From contig NC_063276.1 in NCBI RefSeq assembly GCF_910591885.1, positions 4,774,001 to 4,838,000 on the forward strand: a stretch of 64,000 bases of DNA. The letters run 5' to 3'. Made by a program: the position numbers and the translations under genes. Shown in pieces: positions 39,955 through 53,199 of the stretch. The DNA comes from Bombus terrestris (lineage: Eukaryota; Arthropoda; Insecta; Hymenoptera; Apidae). The notes beneath the pieces were generated by a model. It was given only the letters and a program-made list of their open reading frames with translations, did no database searches and had not been told where the DNA came from. The first letter of the stretch is position 1. The number at the start of each line of letters is the position of its first letter.

Positions 39955-40490
39955 TGTACAGCTATATAAAGGAAGAACAGAAATGAAATCACTTGCATAG
40001 AAAATTCCCACCCACATAACTCCGTTACGCGACCAGTGGTTTAAGAAGAAGTCTCGGTCGAATGCAACGACTTGGATGTTTTTCGGCATACAGCTAACAC
40101 GTGAACTAATCACTAAAATTCTGCAATTGGCCAAAAAATATATTATATTTAGCTCAAAGTAGAACATTCATATCAGACGATTGTTGCTGTTTTAGCTGTC
40201 GTCATTTGACGATCTAACGGAAATGAGATCAGTGCTCCTGATTAAATATTATAGTCAAGTATTGCATATTTTCAAAATTCTCGTGACACACTGCTTGAAA
40301 ATCGCTGATCCAGTCTGATGATCAGTTGATAACTACGACACCATTAACACGAGACACGATATCGTGAAAATTATTACACAAACGATTCTATCAATAAATT
40401 ATTCAATCTGAATCAAAACTGTATCCTACGTCATTGTGTACAGCTATTATAAAGGAAGAACAAAAATGAAATCACTTGTATAGAAAAACA
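39955..40490 (+). repeat. Pair of about 50-bp direct repeats 482 bp apart
   Basis: TGTACAGCTATATAAAGGAA then GAACAGAAATGAAATCACTT (39955-40005) recurs as TGTACAGCTATTATAAAGGA then AGAACAAAAATGAAATCACT (40437-40489). The sequence between and around them is not similar. Target duplication of a degraded insertion or an old segmental duplication are both possible. Confidence 0.6.
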
Positions 40491-41232
40491 ATGAAACTTC
40501 GGTTAGCGAAAATCGATAAAAGCTTCGACGAATTTTAATAAATAGTGTGGATGAATTTGAAGGTGAAAGAAATTTCAAAACGATAGAACCATGATCGTCG
40601 AAAGACCAGAACCAGCAACAACGGAAGGGACGTCGATAATGAAGTTCTGCAACTTGATAAGCGACAATAAAAACGTGTAATATATGTTGGAAAATCGTTT
40701 GCATATTGCATATCTAACAATACTGGGAGGGGGGAAAAATGTAGTACAGATACAGGATATTTACCGGTATGTAAATGTAGATTCACCACCCTCATCCGTG
40801 ATATGACGGTACTCTGACAGCCCGTGCAAACATTCTACGTGTATTACGTACGTGTATACGCGAAGAGTTATCACGGTACCGTGGCGTTTCCGCTTCTCAT
40901 CTTTCTCACGTTCGATTTTATGCGATCATGTTCCAGTTTCGATAGCCTTTTCGAATCGATCGTCTTATACGTCACGCTTGCATAATGTATAGCAAGCGTG
41001 TATACGATGGAAATTCATCGTGACATACGCCGAATTGATATAAATTCATATGCGCGTTTCCAGGAAGAACGCCGCAGGAAACTTGGAAAATCTAACTGTC
41101 GCGTAGCAGTGGCATCGAAGATGGAAAACTTTGATAACTTTGATGAAACTTTGTAAACGGCGCGGAATAATTGAAAAAGAAGAAAGAAATAAAATTAGTT
41201 TGAAAAAGGCAACGCTAATGGGAAATATATTA

Positions 41233-41440
41233 GGTTTTCCGAAAAGTGTCTTTCTTTCGCAAATGCGTTTTTTACAACAGTGCAGCTTAATACAAACGTG
41301 AAACCAAATGTGTGAAATGACACGGTGTTTATCTCAACAGAACAAAATGGATCGTACGTAATTCGAGAAAATAATGTAAAAGAGAAAACTTCGTACGTCC
41401 ATTATTTCCTCGTAAAACGAAAGAAACTTTTCCGACAACC
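41233..41440. mobile_element. 208-bp mariner-type MITE
   Basis: The terminal repeats GGTTTTCCGAAAAGTGTCTT (left) and GGTTGTCGGAAAAGTTTCTT (right, inverted) match at 19 of 22 positions over 22 bp. They are flanked by TA (41231-41232, 41441-41442). The interior has no open reading frame and appears to be a deleted internal remnant. The GTCGGAAAAGTTTCTTTCG type of end is seen in hymenopteran mariner elements; that assignment is from memory of the family. Confidence 0.75.
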
Positions 41441-41859
41441 TATTAAATACAACTGCGAAATAAATGAGCGAGAAATCTATAAATTAAGAGAATAAGAAAT
41501 CTCTAAAAGTGATTTTCAATTTTTCCATTCTGTTCTCCGTCGAAGGGAAACGATTTAATGGAAAATCCTCGAAAGCAATTATTTCTTCTATCGAAGAGAC
41601 GAATATTGAAAATGTATAAAATCGTTATATATCTTCGTAGAGAAAAGTAAAAGAAAATGTAAACCTATGAGATTAATATTTCTTCCCATCTATCGGATAA
41701 AAACAGCCCGATAACGTTTCCATTTCCTTGTGCAGTCAGCGTTTCCGAATCCCCCATGAAAATTAATTTCCGGTTGGCCTGTTGGAAATCGTCCAGGCCG
41801 GTCGCGAGCAGCTTATGAAAGAAAAGGAATTGGGTTGGAATGGAGCGGCAGCAGTTGCA

Positions 41860-42200
41860 CAAGAGTGGTCGTAGATACTTTGCCGCTGAAATTTCTAAGG
41901 CTCTTGTCGCGACGACCGTGACCTTACCGAATGCGTGTGTGGGCCGAAGAACAGCGTGTTGAAAGCACGATGGCGGATGGTGGCAGCCGAAACGAGCCTC
42001 AATTGAGGAAGATGCGTGCCGCTAATTAGCAGCAATTGCCATCACCGACCAGCCGACGTTAATATTCGGCTCATCGATATCAGACCCGGTGACCCTTCGG
42101 GATCGCTCGCTCTCTCTACAAGCCCCATCGATCGTAATTTTGACGACGCCCGCGAAACTAATGGCGGCCTGGCATTGCTAAATAGATGGATCTTCGTTCT
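41860..42200. other. GC-rich island
   Basis: Mixed CG-rich sequence including GACCGTGACCTTACCG and ATCGATATCAGACCCGG. No supported gene. Confidence 0.3.
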
Positions 42201-43974
42201 GGGATGCTGAGAATGTCTCCTTGGGGAGGAATTTTTTTTAATAATTTATCAAAGCGTGTGCGAGACTTTTGGAGGGCAAGTGGTGTTAGCGATGGAATAT
42301 TTCATCTGGAAATACGGTATCACTCGTATAACGCGACTGCAAAATTGTTTAAGATGACTCTGTGTACAGTAAACGTGGACAGTAAATGTTAGACGCGCGA
42401 CAGCATACTTTTGTATAAGTTGGAATAAATTATTGTTTACTAGTTAATTTTAAAAAGTCGATGAACAATAGAGTAGTGAAATTTAAGAATCGTGAGTAGG
42501 ATGAAAATTCCATATAGAGATTGGTAGGCTTCTAAATCTTCATAGAGATTTGGAAATTCGTGGAAATGTTCTTTAGAGAAGGTACAATGTGTGAAGAACA
42601 TGTATAGAGACCAAATGTACAAATTCGATTGTCTATATAATTTTTAAATATAATTCTTCTATGTAGAATATCGGTATAAAATTCTTTAAGAAAAAGAGGA
42701 TACTATTATACATAATTATTTTTTAGGGAGGAAGAAAAAATTATAGAATTGTTAGAAGGAATTATATCTGAAAATTGGAACTGCAAGGATCTCGAGAAAA
42801 ATTTTGTAAAATCGTAAGAGTAAATTAGGGTGGAATATTAGAAGCGTGAATAAGGACTCTTTAGAATTTTCGTAATTGCAACGAGTTTCACGGGTTTAAA
42901 GCGAAGAAGAGCGAAAGAAGGCAAACAAACATTTGTTTTTCTCACCCCGAGAGAGAATGAGCGTGAGCGATCTGGAAGAAAAACTAATTTCGATGGAAAG
43001 TAAGGTAGACTCACGCTCGGCCAGATACCGGAAATGGAATAAGGGATGAGGGGAGAACAAAGCCGTGAAATGAAACCTCGCTGTTTGCACGAGATAAAGG
43101 GCAAACCGACGTTTTGGCTGTTCAAAGGACTGAAAGAATGCTGAGAATGAAGGCTTTTCGACAAAAGTCTGCACCGAATGTGAATTCAAACATTTCAGTA
43201 ATAATTCCTACAACATTAAAAATAACGTAATATTAGGTATTAAATCACAGTGACAAATGAGATGCTTCTAATTTATTTTTACTCTAAAATTTCGGTTTCA
43301 AGCTTCCAACAAAAATATTTTTAAATATTAATAAATATATTTCATTCAACACGATCGATATAACACAAGTTATGAAAAGAGGATGTTCCTATTGATATAC
43401 TCATCAACGTGTATCTATTCATTCTTGTAAAGTACAAATCCATTTGTTAATATTCTTCGATCCGTATATTAATTTCTCGCAACTTAAAATAATATTTTCC
43501 GACGTTATAGCGATACTCGCGTAAATCAACAATTGGAATTTTCTCCTATCGACGTTATTACTTTCTTTCTTAAAAGCAAATCTAAATCAACCTTAACACG
43601 TCGCTCACTCTAATTACAAACAGATTAAAGAAGAATTCAAATTACCACCATCGGCAGTCAACATTTTATCCTGTTCCTACTTTGCTTCGACTTTGTTCTC
43701 AATATATCCATTTCCAGTAATTAGAGAACTTATCTATGAAAAAAAATCACGGTAACGAGATACAGGAAAGAAGAAAAAGTGAGAAAGAGAGCTTCAGCGA
43801 CGTGGCAAGAGCCCGATAAAGAAGAAAAACTTCGTTGGGTCGTAGCAAAGGAGAAAAGGGAAACGAAAAAGAGAAAGGAAGAAAAGTTATAAGAAGAAGA
43901 TAGAAGAGTTAGTGTCGAGGTAAGAAAGCATTCGGGGTTTTAAGGGATGGAAAGAGGCAAGATGGTGTACGTAT

Positions 43975-44000
43975 ATGTGTGTGTGTGTGTGTATGTGTGT
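43975..44000 (+). repeat. (TG)n microsatellite
   Basis: About twelve TG units with one TA interruption, at the left edge of a G-rich stretch. Confidence 0.92.
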
Positions 44001-44206
44001 ATGGCAGGTGTGGGTGATTGGGGGCGATCGATGAACCCCCGAGAAAAAGCTGGGCTTGCGGCGGGGGCATCGGGATGGAGGGGGCGTTGCCGCGGGGGGT
44101 GGAGAGGGGCGTTTGCCACGAGGGTGCCACGAGGAGAACGGTGGATGTAAGGGGTGATAGGCCGGGGGCAGCAGGTCACTCGACTCTAGCTACACCTCGC
44201 CTATGC

Positions 44207-44800
44207 GATTCCTTTCTACACGAATATTATTAACCTTCCTTTAGGAAGTGAGATTCTTATCCGAATTAATTTTCTGATTTGGTAACAATATCTTTTCTAC
44301 TCGAATATTGTTAACTCGTTTTTCGAGGGTGAGATTCCTATTTCAATTAATATTCCCATTTAGGAACTGGAATTTATTTTATACTCGAATATCCTTAACT
44401 CTTCTTTAAAGGATGAGATTTTTATACGAATTAATCTTTAACTTGAAAATCAGAATTTCTTTCTACTCGATTATTGTTAACTCTTCTTTAAATGATGAGA
44501 TTCCTATTCCGATTAATATTTCCATTTGGGAACTGGAATTTATTTTATACTCGAATACTATTAATCCTTTAAGGAGTGAGATCTTTCTTCGTATTAATCT
44601 CTGATTTGGGAACCACAACATCTTTCTGCTCGAGTATCGTTAACCTATCTTCAAGGGCTGGGATTCTTCTTCGAATTAATCTTTGCATTTGAGAACGAGA
44701 CGTTTCTGCTCGAATATTATTAACCCTTGTTTAGGAGGTGAAATTCTTATTCGAATTAATCTTTGATTTAGAAACAAGAACTTTCTTTTCATTGTTAGTA
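44207..44800 (+). repeat. Minisatellite, about seven units of 80-85 bp
   Basis: The unit has the form TCTACTCGAATATTRTTAAC, TCTTCTTTAAAGGRTGAGAT, TCYTATTCGAATTAATCTTT, then GATTTGGGAACNAGAATTTC. Copies start near 44215, 44297, 44380, 44463, 44548, 44627 and 44705. Alternate units share extra variants (GGAACTGGAATTTATTTTAT near 44360 and 44525), which points to a higher-order dimer of about 165 bp. Confidence 0.82.
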
Positions 44801-45169
44801 CATTGCTTTTCAGAGTTATCGGATCACTAGTTGTCAGTGATCATTGGCCTACGAACATTTGCAAATTCATATTTTTGTTACATGTTTCAGATGCACATTA
44901 ATTTCTTTATCAATCACCTGTTTGTAATAAATATCTTGTAACTTCTATATTCATTTCCAAATTGCTTTCAAATATTACCAGTACGATAATCCTCGCTCTA
45001 ACTTCATCATCGTCTCATTATGGCGCCAATGAGAACGTTTTATACAACACAGACGATATCTACGTAAAAGATTTCTGATGACAAGCGTTCAAATACTTCG
45101 GTGAACGACTCTGTATGAAAGACGACGAAACAAAAGAAGAAGGCGAGATCTACGTGTGTGGCCAAGAGA

Positions 45170-45640
45170 CGATAATTGCACTGCTTAACAGGAGGACCAA
45201 ACTTCGGTGGTCATCGAAAAATCGCCGGCAGACGCGCACAATCGACCTTTGTGTCGGACCTGTGACCCATGGCGTATATATACGTCCTCGCCTGGATGTC
45301 ATATTACTTATTGATATCGAAGGAATCCGATGAACGTGGAACGGCCATGACGGTGCCCGCTTAAATGGAAGTAATATTGGCCGGTTGATTTGGCAGCAGA
45401 TCAAACGCGGTCTGGCGGTGAATCAAGCCCCCCTTCTGTGCGTGTGTCGCCGCCCGATTCGAATTCGAATTCCCCGCTGATGATGTCACATCGTCATCTC
45501 GCGTTTCTATATTGGCAATTTCGCCAGCCCGTGAGAACAACCGACAACACCACGTTCCGTGCCCCCTCAAAAGGTTCGCGGACCTGGCCCCGGTATATTG
45601 GATTGATCATCGACTCGATTTCGGACGCTTTCGGACCACT
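45170..45640. promoter_or_regulatory. GC-rich island with a palindromic TATA element
   Basis: GCGTATATATACGTC (45272-45286) is nearly self-complementary and lies in GC-rich surroundings. Open frames on both strands carry no domain. Possible promoter or enhancer. Confidence 0.3.
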
Positions 45641-46506
45641 GCACTGTCTCGATCATTTCGTCAGTTATTAGTTGCTTGTGATTAGACTACGATTCCTATG
45701 CATTTATAGGACATTTTGAAGTACCAAATTGGACACAATGCATGTAATATGGAAAAATATACGTGTTCGATAGTTGGACAGTTTAATTTAATTTAGAACA
45801 TTTGGTATTGGAATGGGACATCGAGGGAAAGAATTTTATTCCTCGACTAAATGTTCAGAAGATAATTTCTTCGTCTTTTTGTATCATTTTCTGTTTCTCT
45901 ATGCTACGATCGAAGCTAACAATTAGAGGGACATTAGGCATAATTTAAACGAAACTAGAAAAGTAATTTAGATCGGAATAGAATTATCCGAAGGCAGAAT
46001 TGTACCTTTCCACAAATTTCGATGATGAAAATACTTTTCCTTTTGAGAAGATGAGTCACCACGGGGGAAGATCTTACTTTCTTATCGTAGAGGGGAAGAG
46101 AATCGTTCAACCAATAAATTTCTTCTCCCTAGTTTTGCTACCATCGATGACTTTCGTCTTTTACCGTCCGTATCGTTTCTCACTATGGCCAAACAACCAT
46201 CCGCTCTATCTTGACTTTTCCAGCTCGTTGAACCAAAATTGCTGGATGACATATAGCTAAGATGTAGGTTCTTGGATAAGTATTGGGTAATTAAACCTCC
46301 TTTCAATAATTCATATTCAATATGCTTTCGAGCACACCCTCCAGTCACGGGGTGTGGTCAAAAATTATAGAACCTGCAAGAACCTAGAAGAATTCTTCCC
46401 TGAAAGACAAAAAAGTACAATTGCAAGCCATTTTTCAAATCCAATTGAATTGAAAAATGAAGTTGTTCGTCCAAATATTCTATTTACCAAATTGTTAAAT
46501 TCTTCT

Positions 46507-46735
46507 TTGTTGAAGTAACTATTTCAAGAAAAACTCTACATCTTTATTTATGTATATCCGTGACCTGGGAGCTCCTATTACGTAGAAATATTCTAAATAA
46601 AGAAAGGTGCATATACCCTTGAATATACATTATGCTTTGGGTTGCAAGGTCTAGGAACCTAGAACTAATCAACAGATTTCTATTTATGTTCCCTGTAACC
46701 TCTGGCCAAAGCTATAAGCTTAACTTTTTTGGTAA
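46507..46735 (+). mobile_element. Truncated copy of the LTR-like repeat
   Basis: It matches the middle of copy 1 (about 22270-22500: CAAGAAAAACTCTACATC through AAGCTTAACTTTTTTGGTAA). It is more diverged than copy 2 and ends abruptly where copy 2 begins. The arrangement suggests insertion of one copy into another or unequal exchange. Confidence 0.6.
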
Positions 46736-47432
46736 TGGAAATTGAAATACGCCATTCCTCTAAAATTTTCTCTGTGATTATGCTATTCCCGCGCGTTCAA
46801 TAGCGACGCTACTCGTCGAATAAATTTGAGAAACTCAAAATTATTATTCCCTCGTATCCCCTCTCTCTGTTTCCGATAAACAGCTGCGTTAAAATTAAAT
46901 CAAAGAAATTCGAATTAATTTTTAATTACGTGTAAAGTCATACTTCTGTGACTAGATAGACATTTGTTCCGTCTATTACGTGCAAAACAATGTGCGTTAA
47001 ATAAATAAAATTTGTGATTCTACCAGCTAGAATAAATGTCGTGGTATATTAAAAAATATTGAACTACTTCAAGAAAATCTCTACATCTTTATTTATGTAT
47101 ATCCGTGACCTGGAGACTGCTATTACGCAGAAATATTCTAAATAAGGAAAGGTACATATTATTGTACCCTTGAATATACATTATGTTTTGGGTTGTAAGG
47201 TCTAGGAATAAAGAAACTAATAAGCAGATTTCTATTTATGTTCCCTGTAGCCTCTAGCCAAAGCTATAAGCTTAACTTTTTTGGTAATGTCCTTTTGCTA
47301 TAAATATATGAACTAAGAGAGTAAGGATCTGAATCAGCATAAACTTATACTTATACCTTTAATTATTTCAATATACTTTTCTATTACAAATTCATCCACT
47401 CGTTCTTCGATCAATTAACCTCAACCTCAACA
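46736..47432 (+). mobile_element. LTR-like dispersed repeat, copy 2 (about 697 bp)
   Basis: This is the second copy of the repeat at 21948-22645, in the same orientation and co-linear over its whole length, with scattered substitutions and a difference in the CT-rich segment near 46850. It directly follows a truncated copy (46507-46735), which it joins at a break in the word GGTAATG. The TATA-like GCTATAAATATATGA is retained at about 47297-47311. Confidence 0.65.
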
Positions 47433-48419
47433 TTCTTAAACCCTGAAATTGTTAGCACTGTACAAAAAATAATAGATTGAAAAATACAAAGGATAAAGAA
47501 GATGTTTCTCGACAGTTCGTAGAGGTTAAGAAAACAGAGGATAGTGCCGGTAAGGATTAAGGATCGTCTACTATAGATGACGCCCTAGTTACGTAACATC
47601 CTTTCCAAGAAACGCGATTGTATAACGTAATCGGAAGGGCATTGACTTCGTCGAGCTTGCAAATCGCCTCTGAGCCTGTAAATCGACCGTGTGATATCAC
47701 GTTTCGCAACCCGTGACTCGGCTACGCAAACCAGCTTGCCCTCAAAGGGATGAAACGAACGTATTCAATCGATTAGTTCCTGTTAACTGGCGATGCAGCT
47801 TCGATTGCATCGGTTCAACCTATTACCCGTGGAATTATACTATTCTTACTTTTATTCTAGACATTTTTGCTCTAAATATTTAAATAACACATTTCGTATA
47901 CTCTGTAATATGTACAAATTTGTTTCTTAAAGATTGCTATATTCTGCACAATATTCACGTACAGTCAGTATTTTATTTTATTTTGTTTTTTACCTTTTTT
48001 TATTTATTACAGTCAGTATATTAGTACAATACAAACACAGAATAAAATAGACAAATATAAAAATATAAGACAAAAATAGTAGTAGTAGTATAATATGACT
48101 GTATAATAATAATTTCATCTCCCTTTCATTGTTTGATTTACTATTATACTCTACTTTCACCCAATTGCAATTGGAAAGGGATGAAATAAGCGTTTTCGGT
48201 TCCATCGATACGGTGTTCAGGTCGGGGAAAAGAGACAGGTCACGCGAGCTCAATGGACATGCCGATTTCCTGGCCCAGGGAAATTTAGTTCTATCGTGCT
48301 ATAAAAGCAACTACAGCGTCATCGTCGATCGATACGCCTGGGCTCAGAATTCCACGACTGTTGCCCATGGCAGATCGAAGTATTCGAAGTTTCTTAGCGA
48401 TAGTGTAAATTACCGATAT

Positions 48420-48825
48420 CGATTATTACCTGTAATTAATTTGAAACGAATAAAGTTGGAACTGGTTAAAGAAGGAGGCGGCTGTAATCGTAAATGAAGG
48501 GTGAATTTCCTTTCTTTACCTTCGTGGCTATTCAAATGGCACTGTATAAAAGAAAAATTGTAAATAATAAATCTATTTTATATCTAAGAATTTTCTCATA
48601 AATTTAGTCTAATTACAATATCATACTCTTTTACTATTTTACGATACTCTTTAGGCTAAAAAATGGTTTAGTCCAGCTAGCGTTGGCTGTCAGGAAAAGC
48701 CGTTTGAAGGTGAAACAGGTGAAAGAAGCAGACGATCCTAATGGTAAATGCCCAATGAATTTCGTTCCTTTCTTCCTGACCATTCAAATGGTTCCGTGTA
48801 GAAGAGTTATAAATGTACGTGTCTT
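48420..48825 (+). repeat. Diverged tandem duplication, period about 253 bp
   Basis: GTGAATTTCCTTTCTTTACC, then GGCTATTCAAATGG, near 48501-48560 matches ATGAATTTCGTTCCTTTCTT, then ACCATTCAAATGG, near 48755-48815. The preceding stretches (GGTTAAAGAAGGAGGCGG and GGTGAAAGAAGCAGACGA) also correspond. Confidence 0.5.
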
Positions 48826-50133
48826 GGCGTTCGCTAAGTGCATTAAGGGTGTACAAACAGAAGAAACGACGACGGGGAGAATAGAGGAAACAAACGGATA
48901 GCTGAAAGCTCATTGCTCGTTATACAACCCTTATTCGACAAACAGCCACGTTATCGCCACCCTCTGCTGATGTAACTTCGTTGCAATTCAAATACGCTCG
49001 GTTATTGTCTGTGTATTTTATTCTTCGCGACGAATAAAAATGGCATCGGACTCATTAAGAGTAAAAGACCGGAACAGCGAAACTGTTTACCTGCGTTTGA
49101 TATGAAATTAAGTATCTGTGATCAGTAGACTGCAACGTTTATGCATTTATGCGAAATTGCTAAAGCGTACAGATACACAGAATACACGTAACAGGTAAAA
49201 AAGGTTCTGAAGCGTGCAAAATATCTCGTTATAACGTTCAGAGACTTTAACCAATTTCTATTTATGTTCTGTGTTTCTTGAAAAATTCCTGAAAGTATGA
49301 GATCACATTGACATTTACTGGTCTAGAGATTAGATCGAGATTGTCATTAGAAATAAATGTTATCGATGACAGGATTGATATCTACTGTTCTTTTACCACT
49401 AAGTTAATAAACGAGTTGAAATCGAAGAGTCTTTACTTAAACTTGATCTGAAGCTAAAAAAGTATTATAGATCGTTAGTTGATAGTTGATAGTAGAAACT
49501 GAAAAAGTAGTAGATTGACGTTATCATTAGGAATAATGCCAAAGGTCGTTAGAGTAATACTAACAAGCAACTGACCTCGATTCAGTGAACAGAAATTTTT
49601 CTACAGATAAAAGTGTGCGATTGGATTAAGGTTATTTATGATTAAGTTTATACAAACCCATTTTTTGCAGTATAAATATATCAATATCACGATATAGTAT
49701 CTAATAGTCGAAAAAGATGCGCTAATAATTTGTCCAAATTAGAACAATAACTCTGAGATATCTACGCACGTTTTATTAAAATTATCCAACAGTTCCTCGT
49801 ATAGAAAACACTATGAAAGAAAAGAAGGAAATAAACAGAAAGCAACGTCCACTTTTTACCATGAAAGAATCAAACGCACGAGAAATAGACCTAAAGAAAC
49901 CACGTTTCCAGTCTCTCGACTCCTTGAACACCCTCAAGTCACGAAAAGCTTCAATTTACCAAAAGCAGACAATATCGCTTCCATTAATTTCTCCAGCATC
50001 CCTCGATAAATAACAATAACCCAAGAGGCCGCAAATTCAGGCGCACGAACTACCCTCGACCATCTCACGTTCCTCGCAATTTCCCTTGAATTTCTAGGTT
50101 TTCTCTGTGAGCAATTTTCCATTCTAGCGCGTA

Positions 50134-50165
50134 CACTGCCGCTCAAAAGTATCCGGAACACTTCC
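50134..50165 (+). mobile_element. Tc1-like element terminus (fragment)
   Basis: TA followed by CACTGCCGCTCAAAAGTATC and CGGAACACTT resembles the inward-reading end of Tc1-like elements (CAnTGnCGnnCAAAAGTATnCGGA). No matching inverted end was found in the next kilobase and no transposase is readable. This is probably a 5' relic; its inner boundary cannot be set. Confidence 0.5.
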
Positions 50166-50979
50166 TTATCTTTGACAGGATGGATTTTAATTAGAAAACT
50201 GCGGATATACGAATCGAACTACAACAACGTTGTTCTTTATGATCGACCTCGATGACTGCGGATTTTTATGCAAATTTATATCTTCACGGGCACGACTAAA
50301 GAAATTCGCTATGGTTATATTTTCAGTAGATACCTTCGATTCACAGACTGATGGTTTTAATTACTGGTCCTAATTACTATTTTGCCATCGATTTGTACAC
50401 TTTCCTAAAATTAACGTTATTTCTGCAGATCAACTAAAGCGTACAGATACCTGTGAATAGACTACGAATATTATTTTTCCCGACAAATTCATATCGTCGA
50501 GAATAAAATTAAAGAAGCAGAATCTCGGTGGAAAATTATTTTACGTAGCAAGTATTATAGAAACCGTCATACTTTGGATATTTATGTTTTTCATGTTGCA
50601 ATGAAAATATATTAGATTATGATGCAGCAGAAAGAATAGATTTAAGATATGTACACGTTCATATTTCATATGTCCAAGTTAAATTGAATTCAAATTACAG
50701 TTTATGTGAAATTTACTTTTGGTTTGAATTCTAATCTGATGAGACCATAAGGGTAGTAAGGTAAGTTTTACGACTAGAATGATACGTAAGACAAGAGAAG
50801 ATATTGTAAATGAAGATCTAATCAGAAGCTATCGAAAACCAGAAGGCATGGGCCACAGAAAAATAATATTACCTGCATTTTGTGCAATTGTACATTTGCA
50901 AATTTTCTGCAAATGCATAAAAGTCGGTAGTCTACTTATGAACGATAGTGTACGAGCACGAGAAAGGAGTGGTACTTCA

Positions 50980-51300
50980 ATCGTACCACGCGATAATCGG
51001 GGAAGAGTAACGAGATGCACGGTCGGACGAGTTCCTTGAGTAATCCCGAGGGTTTAAGCGAAGAGACGAGCAACGGGCGCGATATTAGCAATGGGGGAGG
51101 AAGCATAGCGTAAGAAACGTAATGCCTCGCAAAGTCAACGCCCTGATAGCTCGATGCTCGCTGTGTATTATGCAACCCTCCCGGAGCGGCCACCGAGAAC
51201 CGCCCTTCACCGCCGCCACCGCCTCCTCCGGAAACATCACCACCATCAGCCGCAACTTTAGCTACGACGCGATCGCGTGGCCAACCTAGTAATCCTCGAA
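50980..51300. other. GC-rich island with CCGCCACCGCC run
   Basis: A CCGCCGCCACCGCCTCC-type pyrimidine/GC run lies near 51210, followed by ACGACGCGATCGCG. No convincing exon. Confidence 0.3.
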
Positions 51301-52199
51301 ATTCATGGAAATACGTTCATCTCGAACCGCTGATCCATTTACAAGGGTTGCTTGTAGCTTCTCTTCCTTTTGCTTTGAATATCGGGACGTTTGTGATTGT
51401 GATATTTGTGAAAATTGACGCTAGGGAGCTGTTTCAGTGGAGAGGTAGATTTTGAAGAGTACAAGGGTTGTAGAAGGAGTACTTGCTTTGCTTCTTCTCG
51501 ATTGCAACGTTGCAATCTGTGACATTTGTGAGAATTCGTTCTGGAGCATCGTTTTGCTTCGACTGATCGTGAGAGATGCTTTGGAAAAGTTGCTGTGATT
51601 TAGTTTAGAGTTTAGAGTTTAGAGTTTGGAAAGTTATTGCAGCTCCGTGTTTTGGCATTTGGAAAAGCTTGTGCAGGGGAGAATTTGCTATTTACAATAA
51701 AAGTAGCACGAGACCTAGGAATTGGAAAAGACTTACCAATTCTTTGTCCAGATCCGATTTAAACCTGCGTATATGTAGTTAGATCGAGGTTATTGTTAAA
51801 AATAAGAAAGAAAAAGACAACTTTCTATGATGACTTTAGCAAGATCACTTTACATGTATCAAAGAATCCAGAATTTCTTAGGTTCGAATTGAAAAGCCTA
51901 CAGAATGAGCGAACTTACTTACACAATTCCACATTTTCCATATAAACGATCCGTACAGAATATCACTGTAAGAAACTAAGCCGAAGACCCTCGTAGGTTG
52001 TCAAAAAATTTTTCATAAATTTCCAACATCCCTTTGGATTTTTCCAACCCAAAACTCTATCTCCGGAGACAAACAGTAATTTATAACCTGGCAATATTTA
52101 CCCGCCCCCATGAATACTTCCAAAATCCACTAACCCTCTGTCCAAACAACAAATCTTTCCATCTCTAATCCAACTCAAACACGCAGTCTGTGCGCAAAC

Positions 52200-52515
52200 A
52201 TCCACCTTCATTGCAGCGTCACCTTCATCGCCCTTTCATACCCTTCCAAAGCAACCAGCGCACGCTATTCGAAAAAAAACCCTCCCCTAACTTTTCACCG
52301 GTGGCACCATAAATCTCCGGGATCATGTACGCGCTTCCATTTAATTACCCGCGGTGTTGCCCCCAAAGAATAATCTTCCACCCCAATTGTCGCAGCGCGT
52401 TTATCGACCCAGGGGCCATCGTATCTCTCGCTTCCAATTAACCAGTGATTCACGCGCGACGGCCTTGAACCTACGCGTACACTACCATACGTAAACACGT
52501 ATGTGATCACTCATT
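52200..52515. other. Moderately GC-rich segment
   Basis: It contains GGGGCCATCG and CACGCGCGACGG words and a 71-codon minus frame without recognisable features. Confidence 0.25.
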
Positions 52516-53199
52516 CGTTACATTTTGTTTGTAAACTATAACAAACACAGTTGGTTTATTTAAGAGGGAAGAGGATGAGAATATGGGGCACCAAGGTTTC
52601 GATATGTGCAACATCTTTTCGTCTATGTAAATGAAATGTCACGTAGATTACGTGACGTCCTCCTACAGCGGTTCTTCGTTCTTGTTCTTTTATTTGATCA
52701 ATACTTTTTGAATTTCATAAAAAATCAAAGGATGTAGATATTTGGTGACTTGAAATTTTCTGAAGACTCTAACAAAGTCATATCAATTATAATATTCGAT
52801 TCAGGATGATGGTGCAGGTGCAGAAAATGGAATTGTAAAACTAAACTGACCTTGACAACGCTGTTATATTTAACACCTGTACGTCGTCAGAACTTTTACA
52901 TTGTATACATTCTTCAGTCTTACAATTTATTTTTCTCAAAAGTAACACTCTTTACTAGCATCGTTACTAAAATCTGACCCATTTTCCAATAGCAAAAGAT
53001 TCAAACGTTCCACCATGTCAGGATATTTACGTTTATTCGTTTACTTTTGTTTATTAATGCAAAAATAAAAGAAGTACCTGCAGCACATACGACGCGAATG
53101 AAGTAACAAATTTATGATAAAATGATTAAAAAACAAAATTGCTGAAAAGTGAATGAACTTGTGATCAGCATCAGCAAGCGTCGTTGTACGTATGAACTA

